Shown piece by piece: positions 1 to 6,095 of a stretch of DNA of 9,561 bases. Position 1 is the first letter of the stretch. Each line of letters starts with the position of its first letter. Below the pieces are notes generated by a model. That model worked only from the letters and a program-made list of their open reading frames with translations, made no database searches and was not told the DNA's origin. The stretch is from ANME-2 cluster archaeon (GTDB lineage Archaea > Halobacteriota > Methanosarcinia > Methanosarcinales > Methanocomedenaceae): assembly GCA_023544605.1 (NCBI GenBank), contig JAMJFQ010000065.1:1-9561 (forward strand). Direction: 5' to 3'. The position numbers were made by a program, and so were the translations under genes.

Positions 1-242
1 CCTCTAAATCTATAACGCATAAATCAAATGAATTCATGCAACATCCCCTCAAAATTAATTATTAGCAGTCAACTATATAAATGTTTTAACTGTCGGTGGG
101 ACAAGTGATACTTTATGGGAAGAAAATTAATCTGACAAAGTCAAGTTATGCGCAGTATTTAAGATTGTCCTGACTTGGAAACGGAAAGTAAAAGGGTGAT
201 TTGGTTAATGAATTAATCAGAAATAAGTTACGGATATTTTAA
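1..242. other. AT-rich intergenic region without a gene
   Basis: I see no convincing coding sequence here on either strand; the short ATG-initiated frames close within a few codons. A TATA-like string (ctatataaatg, about 75-85) is present but leads to no credible ORF. The region is clearly more AT-rich than the sequence that starts near position 258, so a composition boundary lies close to its right edge. Confidence 0.5.
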
Positions 243-255
243 AAATCTAATATCC
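232..255. repeat. 7-bp inverted repeat at a composition boundary
   Basis: GGATATT at 232-238 is the exact reverse complement of AATATCC at 249-255, with a 10-nt AT-rich loop. It sits where AT-rich non-coding sequence gives way to GC-rich coding-like sequence. It could be a weak stem, a protein-binding site or an end of a rearranged segment; nothing decides between these. Confidence 0.35.
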
Positions 256-356
256 ATTTCCCGAAGCCGGTCCGCAGGTTAAGAGCCAATCCCGAATACA
301 TCGACAGGGCCAGGACCAGAAGCAAAGCGCTGGTAGGCACCCTCACAGGCAAGCAC

Positions 357-788
357 GTGGCCGGTTACCTGGGAGGGGCAGCTGCAACCATAGCAGTCCC
401 CAACGCCATGCGGCTGAAAGGCTGGAGCGATGTGATGGCCAGCGGTGCTGTATCAATAGGCGGCGGTATCGCTGTCAAGCAGATGGATGAGGCCGCAGGA
501 GATGCGTTCATCCTCACGGAACTGGGCGTGATCGGTCTGAAAGCTGTCAAGCAGCTGATGAAGACGGCCAGAGGGGCAACTACCCGCAAAAGAAGAAGGA
601 GAACCGCCAGGAGAAGCCTGGGAGACTATGAGCTGGACGGCATAGACGATTTCGGCATTGATGACTTCGGCCAGGAAGAATTCCTGGGTGACGAAGACGA
701 CCTGCTGGCCGACTTCATGGGTGATGCAGATGAGCTGCTGGACTTCGGAGACATGGCTGATCTGGGCGAGGAAGTAATCGAGACATAA
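357..788 (+). CDS. Unrecognised protein with acidic C-terminus, probably 5'-truncated
   Basis: I do not recognise the family. The 143-residue product has three parts. Residues 1-70 are glycine- and alanine-rich with hydrophobic stretches that could be membrane-associated. Around 70-86 is a strongly basic patch (RKRRRRTARR). From about 88 to the end is a very acidic tail dominated by Asp, Glu, Gly and Phe, including a repeated I-D-D-F-G motif. GTG 357 is the first possible start, but no Shine-Dalgarno sequence precedes it. The same frame is open back to a stop at 240-242 and reads sensibly from about 258 (..RRLRANPEYIDRARTRSKAL..), with no ATG, GTG or TTG in that part. The likeliest reading is a gene that lost its 5' end; start at 357 is the fallback. 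Membrane-like, basic and acidic blocks would fit a virion or mobile-element protein, but that is inference. Confidence 0.6.
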   Translation: MAGYLGGAAATIAVPNAMRLKGWSDVMASGAVSIGGGIAVKQMDEAAGDAFILTELGVIGLKAVKQLMKTARGATTRKRRRRTARRSLGDYELDGIDDFGIDDFGQEEFLGDEDDLLADFMGDADELLDFGDMADLGEEVIET

Positions 789-800
789 GGAGGAGAAGAC

Positions 801-941
801 ATGACTTTCTTTTACCCATTGAGAAACAAAACGGCCCTTGACATATTTGATAAGGCATACAAAGCTGCCATGCAGGAAGCAAAACAGTCCACGTATGAAG
901 CCCGCAGGGCTTTATACGTGTGCGGCCCGCTACTGGCCTGA
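801..941 (+). CDS. Small hypothetical protein, 46 aa
   Basis: ATG at 801 follows an excellent Shine-Dalgarno sequence (aaggaggag, 787-795) that overlaps the end of the preceding gene, with 5-6 nt spacing, so the two genes look cotranscribed. The product begins MTFFYPLRNKTALDIFDKAY, has an amphipathic, probably helical middle rich in Ala, Lys, Gln and Arg, and ends CGPLLA before a TGA at 939-941. I recognise no family. It ends 21 bp from the 3' end of the tRNA-Val gene, so it may be the start of a longer gene cut off by recombination at the tRNA. The strong ribosome binding site supports real translation at some time. Confidence 0.5.
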   Translation: MTFFYPLRNKTALDIFDKAYKAAMQEAKQSTYEARRALYVCGPLLA

Positions 942-962
942 GTAGCTGTCAGTAGGGGTTAG

Positions 963-1036
963 TGGGCCCGCGGAGATTCGAACTCCGGATCCCCGCCGTG
1001 TAAAGGCGATGTCATAACCGACTAGACCACAGGCCC
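963..1036 (-). tRNA. tRNA-Val (anticodon UAC)
   Basis: The minus strand folds as a complete 74-nt tRNA. The acceptor stem pairs GGGCCUG with CGGGCCC (one U-G pair), followed by discriminator A. The D arm contains GGUCUAGUCGGUU. The anticodon stem is UCGCC/GGCGG with loop UUUACAC, giving anticodon UAC, which reads GUA valine codons. The T arm contains GGAGUUCGAAUCUCC. The CCA end is not encoded, since the next minus-strand bases are CTA. No intron is seen. GC-rich genes of unknown origin lie directly beyond the 3' end, where integrative elements commonly insert. Confidence 0.96.
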
Positions 1037-1088
1037 AATGTGTCCTGCAATACACTAGTATGCAGATGCTACCTTACTTGTAGTAAGT

Positions 1089-1098
1089 GATATATAGA
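1089..1098 (-). promoter_or_regulatory. Probable TATA box for tRNA-Val
   Basis: On the minus strand the sequence ctatatatca lies about 55 bp upstream of the mature tRNA 5' end, preceded by an A-rich stretch. At the usual archaeal distance of about 25 bp, transcription would start near 1065 and leave a 5' leader of about 30 nt for RNase P to remove. No competing TATA-like string lies nearer. Confidence 0.5.
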
Positions 1099-1350
1099 GT
1101 TTTTTAGTTGTCCATTAAGGGAGGCTTTCTTTCAATCCAACTTCATCGGACTCCTTGGACAAAGTCAAAGGTATCCGAATTAATCCGGAGTGTCAGCGAG
1201 GATTTATCAGTCATCCTATTCTTCCTGGGGCTCATGTGAATATCCCAGGACGAAGCGCAGGCACTAAAAAATATATATACAGCAATAAATAACGGGAAAA
1301 GCCGTATCGTGATGGCTAATACACATTTAAAGTATAGGAGGAGGTAAAAC
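1099..1350. other. Intergenic region with several short inverted repeats
   Basis: No conventional gene is visible. The stretch holds a 7-bp stem (TCCTGGG 1223-1229 with CCCAGGA 1244-1250), a 5-bp AGGAT/ATCCT hairpin at about 1200-1217, a near-palindrome around 1178-1192, and an AT-rich TATA-like string (aaaaaatatatata, 1266-1279). The density of short stems could mean a structured transcript, but none carries compensatory evidence from one sequence alone. The TATA-like string is placed to drive the small ORF at 1351. Confidence 0.4.
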
Positions 1351-1387
1351 GTGTTTTTGCTTTCAATTGGTGGTAGATACGGCTTTT
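1297..1387. repeat. Perfect 12-bp inverted repeat flanking an internal ribosome binding site
   Basis: AAAAGCCGTATC at 1297-1308 is the exact reverse complement of GATACGGCTTTT at 1376-1387. The 67-nt interval contains a strong Shine-Dalgarno sequence (aggaggaggt, 1336-1345), a short ORF at 1312-1347 and the GTG start at 1351. In RNA the arms would form a long-range stem around the translation start. As DNA it could be the terminal repeats of a tiny 91-bp element. Both readings are inference; the repeat itself is directly visible. Confidence 0.6.
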
Positions 1388-1440
1388 ATAAAATATATAT
1401 CATCAGTCATAGTAATATAGTTTGCGGTTATACGAACTAA
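1351..1440 (+). CDS. Possible small protein, 29 aa
   Basis: GTG at 1351 follows a near-perfect Shine-Dalgarno sequence (ggaggaggt, ending at 1345) at 5-nt spacing, with a TATA-like string about 75 bp upstream. The product starts MFLLSIGGRYGFYKIYIISH and ends with TAA at 1438-1440, exactly next to the stop codon of the convergent helicase gene. It is hydrophobic and aromatic and belongs to no family I know. A shorter frame (1312-1347, 11 codons, product MANTHLKYRRR) overlaps its ribosome binding site and could act as a leader. The case rests on the ribosome binding site and promoter only. Confidence 0.3.
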   Translation: MFLLSIGGRYGFYKIYIISHSNIVCGYTN

Positions 1441-4263
1441 CTAATCCCAGAATCTTTTGGTGCGTACATAATTGCGCTCAGCTTCCAGGATATCCCGGTA
1501 GAATCCATCCTCATCCCTGCGCATTTTGCGTATCACCCTGGAAGCAATCTCAGGCCCCAGCCCCCTGCTTGCGAGGGCAATGACCGCACTTTTGCCATGG
1601 GATAATACCAGACTGGCATTACGGTGTACCCTGCGCGTCCGTTTCATGTCGTCTGCTGTTTTTTCTTTCTTGCGCGCCACCTTGATCTCTTCTTCCTCCC
1701 ACGGCTTCAGGGCAGCTATCATTTTGCTATTGCACACAGGACATTCAGGCACTTCGGGTACCCTGGATACCTTGGTTCGGGATACCCATTTCTTACAGGT
1801 CAAACAAAATAGTATCACCCGGTCATTCATGATCCTGTCCTTCAATGCTTCAATGATGGAAGCATCTGCTCTTGCTGGCGAGACCAGGTCCCTGCCGCCC
1901 AAAAAACCCGAGGTCCCGATAGGACTTGCCCCTCCCACCGCCAAGAGTATATCCCCGGATGCGATACGATTCATTATATCCATGGTCCTGGCAATGTCCA
2001 GTTTATCCTGGAAAATCTCCCTGATCGCCTCATCATACATGGGGCTCCCCTCGTACACGTCCAATAGTCTTTGCATACTTATCCGTGAATAATCGGCATC
2101 CATGTCCAGGGCACCGAACTTCTTTGCCACCTGTATCATCTTCCACTTGAAGAATGTGGTATGTTTCAGGGACATCTCGATAATGGGTTCTACGTGGGCA
2201 GGGTCAAGGTCCTGTATGAGTTTGACCACATCCGCTGCGCCAATGCGTGTGGGCAGGTCAAGTTTTATCCTGTATGGGTCGATCTCCATAGCAACACTGG
2301 TGCCCAGTCTGGCCGACAGCAAGGCAGTGAGCAATCCACCAATCGTATTATTTACTTTATGTCCGCCGCACACGTTGATTATGACAGACCCCTGGGCATT
2401 CTCTACTACAATGGTGTTATTATCCGGTACTGCGAAATCATCCTCAACTTGTTTACGGATTACCTGCAATATACCACGAGCTGTTTCTTTGTCTGTGGGG
2501 TAGTGTTTTCTGTAATACTCGATTATCTCATCATCTGGCTGCCCGTCTTTCACTTTTTCAGCGATACCGGCCCGGATAGTACAGACCTCATCTGCCACAC
2601 CGTAGGGCACAGGTATCTCTTCACCTACCCAGGATGGTATCTCACCGCCCGGGTCCCGGACCGGCTCCACCTTAATACGCTTGCGCTCGTGCAGTATCTC
2701 CATCACCCGCCACATATCGCCCTTGGCAATGAATACCGCACCAGGTCTTATGAAATTGACAATAAATATCTCATCCAGCACACCCACCGGCCTGCCGCTC
2801 ACAATGTCCAGCACGTCGTATTTTTTCTCGTCAGGTATCATGGACAGGTTGGCATAATAATACTGCCAGCTCTTACGGCGTCGTCCCAGTTTTTTTTCAT
2901 CCTTCTCATACCAGACCAGCCTGTTATCACCTACCTGCTGCACTATCCTATCTATCACTTCACGGGTGACATTACGGTATGGATAAGCCCTTTTCACAAT
3001 ATCATGGATGCGCTCGCAATCCAGTTCCCCGAAATCCAGTACCATGCCTGCTATCTGGTTCGCCAGGGTATCGGCTGATCCTTCATGGATGAGCGTCTCC
3101 TCGATCATCCCTTCATGTGCCCTGTGGACTATAGCGCATGCTTCCAGTACATCATCGGGATGGGTGGTAATGATCGTTCCTTTTGAGGTCTCATGGATCC
3201 GGTGTCCAGCCCGTCCTACTCTCTGTATGAGCCTGGACACTTCCCGCGGGGACATGTACTGCACCACGTGGTCCACGTCCCCTATATCGATACCCAATTC
3301 CATGGAACTGGTACAGATAAGTCCCCTCAGGTCCCCTGACTTGAACATATCCTCCATTTCCACCCTGATCTCCTTAGACAAAGAACCGTGATGTACACCA
3401 ATGGATCGTTCCAGCATCCTGAACCTTGAACCCAGGGCTTCGGCAGCCTCCCTGGTATTTACGAATATCAGTGTGGATGTGTGGGAATCCACAATGTCCC
3501 CAATTGCCCGAAGGTGTGATGCCATCTCTGGAGTACACATCAGGCGGCTGGCATTTGTTCGATCAAGGGAGGTGACCTGGGGTGTTAGCACATTGAATTC
3601 CAGATCTTTGTAAATTAAGACTTCAACCACGTCCACCTCCCGGTTAGAACCTGCAAGGAATCGTGCCACTGTGACAGGACTGCCCACAGTGGCCGACAGC
3701 CCTATCCTCTGGAACTCGCCTGACACTTCCACTAACCGCTCAAGTGCAATGGATAACTGGGCACCCCGCTTGCTGGCCGCCAGTTCATGCACTTCGTCCA
3801 CCACAACATATCGTACCGATTCCAGATTTCTGCGCAGTCGGCTGCCCGTTAGCATGATCTGCAGGGTCTCAGGAGTGGTTATCAGCACATCAGGAGGGTG
3901 GGTGCTCTGTTTCTGGCGCTGGTATTTCGAGGTATCCCCGTGGCGCACCTGCACGTCAATATCCATTTCTGCGCCCATGCGCTCCAGTCGCGAGAGCATG
4001 TCCCGGTTCAACGCCCTCAGCGGTGTGATATACAGTGCCGATATACCAGTGCGTTCATGAGCCTGTCGGTTCAGGATATGATGGAATACAGGAAGTATTG
4101 CACTCTCTGTCTTGCCGCTTCCTGTTGGTGCAATGAGCAGCAGGTGTTGGCCTTTTAGCAGTTTTGGGATGGTACGTACCTGGGGCTCGGTGGGCTGGAT
4201 GAATCCCATTTTTGTAAGAACAGCTTGTACATCGGGATGAAGTTGTTTGAAAATATTTGGCAT
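1441..4263 (-). CDS. lhr: ATP-dependent helicase, Lhr family
   Basis: This is a superfamily 2 helicase of the Lhr (large helicase-related, Ski2-like) type, an ATP-driven 3'-5' translocase acting on DNA or DNA-RNA hybrids; family members are linked to DNA repair and replication-fork processing. The 940 residues match archaeal Lhr proteins in length. Visible motifs are Walker A APTGSGKT (45-52), the DEVH box (156-159), SAT (190-192), the second RecA domain with TLIFVNTREAAE (about 264-275), and motif VI QRVGRAGHR (347-355). The Lhr-specific winged-helix and core region follows. A C-terminal CxxC pair (820/823 and 841/844) probably binds zinc, and a helix-hairpin-helix-like segment with HGKSAVIALASRGLGPEIA follows it. 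The start is ATG 4261-4263; its product begins at the conserved N-terminal region and no strong ribosome binding site precedes it. It is divergent from the endonuclease IV-like gene. Nothing looks damaged. Confidence 0.95.
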   Translation of the reverse strand: MPNIFKQLHPDVQAVLTKMGFIQPTEPQVRTIPKLLKGQHLLLIAPTGSGKTESAILPVFHHILNRQAHERTGISALYITPLRALNRDMLSRLERMGAEMDIDVQVRHGDTSKYQRQKQSTHPPDVLITTPETLQIMLTGSRLRRNLESVRYVVVDEVHELAASKRGAQLSIALERLVEVSGEFQRIGLSATVGSPVTVARFLAGSNREVDVVEVLIYKDLEFNVLTPQVTSLDRTNASRLMCTPEMASHLRAIGDIVDSHTSTLIFVNTREAAEALGSRFRMLERSIGVHHGSLSKEIRVEMEDMFKSGDLRGLICTSSMELGIDIGDVDHVVQYMSPREVSRLIQRVGRAGHRIHETSKGTIITTHPDDVLEACAIVHRAHEGMIEETLIHEGSADTLANQIAGMVLDFGELDCERIHDIVKRAYPYRNVTREVIDRIVQQVGDNRLVWYEKDEKKLGRRRKSWQYYYANLSMIPDEKKYDVLDIVSGRPVGVLDEIFIVNFIRPGAVFIAKGDMWRVMEILHERKRIKVEPVRDPGGEIPSWVGEEIPVPYGVADEVCTIRAGIAEKVKDGQPDDEIIEYYRKHYPTDKETARGILQVIRKQVEDDFAVPDNNTIVVENAQGSVIINVCGGHKVNNTIGGLLTALLSARLGTSVAMEIDPYRIKLDLPTRIGAADVVKLIQDLDPAHVEPIIEMSLKHTTFFKWKMIQVAKKFGALDMDADYSRISMQRLLDVYEGSPMYDEAIREIFQDKLDIARTMDIMNRIASGDILLAVGGASPIGTSGFLGGRDLVSPARADASIIEALKDRIMNDRVILFCLTCKKWVSRTKVSRVPEVPECPVCNSKMIAALKPWEEEEIKVARKKEKTADDMKRTRRVHRNASLVLSHGKSAVIALASRGLGPEIASRVIRKMRRDEDGFYRDILEAERNYVRTKRFWD

Positions 4264-4501
4264 GTCTATAGGAACCCATATTTCTTTACTGCTCTGACTT
4301 TAAGTTTTCTGTGGACTTTATTGATGCCAGGGGTTTTTTGAAAATTTGGGTAAGTTTGCTGAAATAATATCTAAAAAAATAAAAATCGGATGAGCAGCCA
4401 ATCAAGAGTTTGCAATTGGGTGGGAATAGGAAATGACAACTACCCATCAATATTTTATATAGAATTACCATACTATATAAAATTAACTGATTATTAGTAT
4501 A
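4264..4501. other. Divergent intergenic region between lhr and the TIM-barrel gene
   Basis: AT-rich spacer with no credible gene. It carries the bidirectional TATA repeat at 4453-4482. Towards lhr it would leave a 5' untranslated region of roughly 165 nt, unless a closer TATA-like string on the minus strand near 4296-4304 (acttaaag) is used. Confidence 0.5.
4453..4482. promoter_or_regulatory. Back-to-back TATA boxes, perfect 10-bp inverted repeat
   Basis: TTTTATATAG at 4453-4462 is the exact reverse complement of CTATATAAAA at 4473-4482, with a 10-bp spacer. Each arm reads as a good archaeal TATA box, one facing lhr (minus) and one facing the TIM-barrel gene (plus). On the plus strand, transcription would start near 4508, about 100 bp before the preferred start codon at 4607. 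The arrangement suggests a shared divergent promoter whose two polymerase-recruitment sites are too close for simultaneous use. Confidence 0.55.
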
Positions 4502-4576
4502 ATGATGCTAATGATGATAGAAAACATTCGTATTAATTTGGCCATAATATCGACAATATTTGAAAAAATGGGCAGT

Positions 4577-4588
4577 CATATATATTTT
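4577..4588 (+). promoter_or_regulatory. TATA-like element directly upstream of the TIM-barrel gene
   Basis: The string catatatatttt lies about 25 bp upstream of ATG 4607. At the archaeal TATA-to-start distance, transcription would begin at or very near that ATG and give a leaderless message, which fits the lack of a ribosome binding site. It is an alternative or addition to the TATA box at 4473-4482. Confidence 0.4.
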
Positions 4589-4589
4589 G

Positions 4590-4609
4590 CATGCAAGGAT
4601 ACTTGCATG
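4590..4609. promoter_or_regulatory. Operator-like palindrome over the start codon
   Basis: Perfect 8-bp arms CATGCAAG (4590-4597) and CTTGCATG (4602-4609) flank the 4-nt centre GATA. The right arm includes the ATG at 4607-4609, and the whole repeat lies where transcription should start from the TATA-like string at 4577-4588. As DNA it could bind a dimeric repressor; as RNA it could be a GATA-loop hairpin hiding the start codon. Confidence 0.45.
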
Positions 4610-5434
4610 AACATATTGAGATTCGGAACAGCAGGCACACCAATAAGTTCAACCTCACGGGATTCTCGCTCGGGAGTGGAACGGGTTCATGAGTTGGGAT
4701 TAAACTGTATGGAAGTGGAGTTTGTCAGGGGGGTGAAGATGGGAGTTGAAACCGCTCACAAATTAGGACAGGCTGCCAGGGATAACGATGTTGCGCTCAG
4801 TGTCCATGCACCCTATTATATCAACCTTAATTCCAGGGAAATGGAAAAAGTTGATGCCAGCCGCAAGCGTATCATGGATTCAGCCCGAATCGGCGCTCTA
4901 TTCGGTGCAAGGGGAGTGGTGTTCCATCCTGCCTTTTATCATGATGACCCCTCCGATACAGTATATGGCATTGTGAAGACCCACCTGCTGGAGCTGGCGG
5001 CCCAGCTTGAAGAAGAGGGTATTAACGTACTACTGCGCCCGGAGACTACTGGTAAGGGTTCACAGTTCGGTACTCTTATTGAACTACTGGAGATGAGCGC
5101 AGAACTGGATGGAGTTATCCCCTGCTATGATTTTTCACACATGCACGCGCGGGAGGCGGCACTAAACTCGTATGAGGAGTTTTGCGGGATACTTGATAAG
5201 GTTGAGGATTACCTTGGCAGGGAAGGACTAAAAAATATGCATATCCATGTATCAGGTATTGAATACGGGCCCAAGGGAGAGAAGAAACACCTGGTATTGG
5301 AAGAGTCTGACATGGAATATCATGGACTTGTCAGGGCCTGGAAGGAGTATACTATACGGGGTACCGTGATATGCGAGAGCCCCAACCTTGAAGGGGATGC
5401 ATTGCTGTTGCAGGATGCGTACCGGGGATTATAG
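4607..5434 (+). CDS. Endonuclease IV-like TIM-barrel protein (AP endonuclease family 2 / sugar phosphate isomerase fold)
   Basis: The 275-residue product is a metal-dependent TIM barrel of the AP endonuclease 2 / xylose isomerase-like superfamily, near archaeal deoxyribonuclease IV relatives. The metal ligands expected from endonuclease IV are recognisable in order: His67 in SVHAPYY, His107 in VFHPA, Glu146 in RPETTG, Asp175 and His178 in YDFSH, His214 in HIHVSG, His228, and Glu257 in CESPN. The active site is therefore probably intact, with a role in abasic-site repair or related sugar-phosphate chemistry. An in-frame ATG exists at 4502, but I start at 4607 because the family begins at the first strand (MNILRFGTAGTPIS), the extra 35 residues look like translated spacer, and a TATA box sits at leaderless distance. 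It is divergent from a helicase gene, which loosely favours DNA repair. Sugar isomerase activity cannot be excluded. Confidence 0.82.
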   Translation: MNILRFGTAGTPISSTSRDSRSGVERVHELGLNCMEVEFVRGVKMGVETAHKLGQAARDNDVALSVHAPYYINLNSREMEKVDASRKRIMDSARIGALFGARGVVFHPAFYHDDPSDTVYGIVKTHLLELAAQLEEEGINVLLRPETTGKGSQFGTLIELLEMSAELDGVIPCYDFSHMHAREAALNSYEEFCGILDKVEDYLGREGLKNMHIHVSGIEYGPKGEKKHLVLEESDMEYHGLVRAWKEYTIRGTVICESPNLEGDALLLQDAYRGL

Positions 5435-5457
5435 GTAATTCATTCGGTTTTAGACAA

Positions 5458-5904
5458 TCACAACCCTTCAATCAGCACCTTCAACTCATCACCACCTGTA
5501 TACCCCGTCTTCACAACCTCCCCTGATGTATCCAGTATGACCATATTAGGTACAATATTGATATCGTACCATGCTGCCACATCTTCATTTACTGACCTAT
5601 CCAGTACCACGACGACCGCCTTATCACCAGCTGCAAGGGATATGTCCTGTATGATAGGCCGCTGGTCCTTACATCCTGAACACCAGGCTTCATTAAAATA
5701 AACAATAACAGGCTTCCCCGAATCTAACGCGCTGTCCAGGTCGTGATATATAACAGGCAGTCGGGGTTGTGTTCCAGTCAACTGCTCAGGCCCGGACTCT
5801 GTGGAACAGCCCGAAATAGCCGCACTCACCACCAGTACCAATAAAACCGGCGTTATTGTTCCTATGCTCTTACAAGTTATTCGAGCAGTATCTCTACCCT
5901 GCAC
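5458..5904 (-). CDS. Thioredoxin-fold lipoprotein
   Basis: The 148-residue product combines a lipoprotein signal with a thioredoxin domain. Residues 1-18 are basic, 19-32 are hydrophobic, and the lipobox AISGC (29-33) gives Cys33 as the acylated residue. The domain follows at about 50-148, with active site WCSGC (Trp74, Cys75, Cys78), an acidic strand end at Asp102, and the cis-proline at Pro119 (IVPNM). It should be anchored outside the cytoplasmic membrane and exchange or reduce disulfides, or deliver electrons to extracytoplasmic partners. The start is GTG 5902-5904, 28 nt inside the dodecin-like gene. It has no ribosome binding site, but no other ATG, GTG or TTG precedes the hydrophobic segment, so translational coupling is likely. 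It is the last gene of the operon and converges on the TIM-barrel gene with 23 bp between stops. Confidence 0.85.
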   Translation of the reverse strand: MQGRDTARITCKSIGTITPVLLVLVVSAAISGCSTESGPEQLTGTQPRLPVIYHDLDSALDSGKPVIVYFNEAWCSGCKDQRPIIQDISLAAGDKAVVVVLDRSVNEDVAAWYDINIVPNMVILDTSGEVVKTGYTGGDELKVLIEGL

Positions 5905-6083
5905 TTGAACACGCTGATCTTATTATTTTCAACCCCCACGTCAAAACTTTTCACATTGACTTGGGTGATGTTGCCCTTTGACTTGAAGATGGGGAGTTCA
6001 GATGCCTCATCCACCGCATTCTTCAGTGCAGCTTCCCAGCTTTCCGGGGACGAACCAATCGTTTCAATTATTTTCACTACCAT
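5877..6083 (-). CDS. Dodecin-like small protein
   Basis: The 68-residue product matches the dodecin family in length and layout. A first strand VVKIIETIGSS is followed by the helix PESWEAALKNAVDEASE, then strands with VNVKSFDVGVENNKISVFK and CRVEILLE. Dodecins assemble as hollow dodecamers that store flavins; related small forms bind other ligands or calcium. The Trp that normally stacks on the flavin in the second strand is absent here (the stretch reads GNITQVNVKSF), so classical flavin stacking is doubtful. A very good ribosome binding site (AGGAGGA on the minus strand, 6091-6097) lies 7 nt before the ATG and overlaps the stop codon of the upstream gene. Strong translation relative to its neighbours is expected. 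Confidence 0.8.
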   Translation of the reverse strand: MVVKIIETIGSSPESWEAALKNAVDEASELPIFKSKGNITQVNVKSFDVGVENNKISVFKCRVEILLE

Positions 6084-6095
6084 TCAAATATCCTC

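Noticed and set aside
134..1168. 11-bp direct repeat gacaaagtcaa at 134-144 and 1158-1168 flanking the tRNA-linked island
   Set aside because: A match of this length in a kilobase-scale comparison has a fair chance of being random, and neither copy touches the tRNA or a clear boundary.
2161..3078. Long plus-strand open frame of 305 codons inside lhr
   Set aside because: It lies wholly antisense to the conserved helicase frame and has no recognisable domain; it is a shadow of the real gene.
4286..4471. Minus-strand open frame of 61 codons in the lhr upstream region
   Set aside because: Low-complexity, AT-driven composition, no ribosome binding site, and its start lies upstream of the minus-strand TATA box at 4453-4462.
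4511..4518. Perfect box C motif (atgatga)
   Set aside because: No matching D box follows within a normal distance; the string is part of an ATG-rich promoter stretch.
4502..4606. N-terminal extension of the TIM-barrel protein from ATG 4502
   Set aside because: The added 35 residues are unlike the family and derive from AT-rich promoter sequence; ATG 4607 begins at the conserved first strand.
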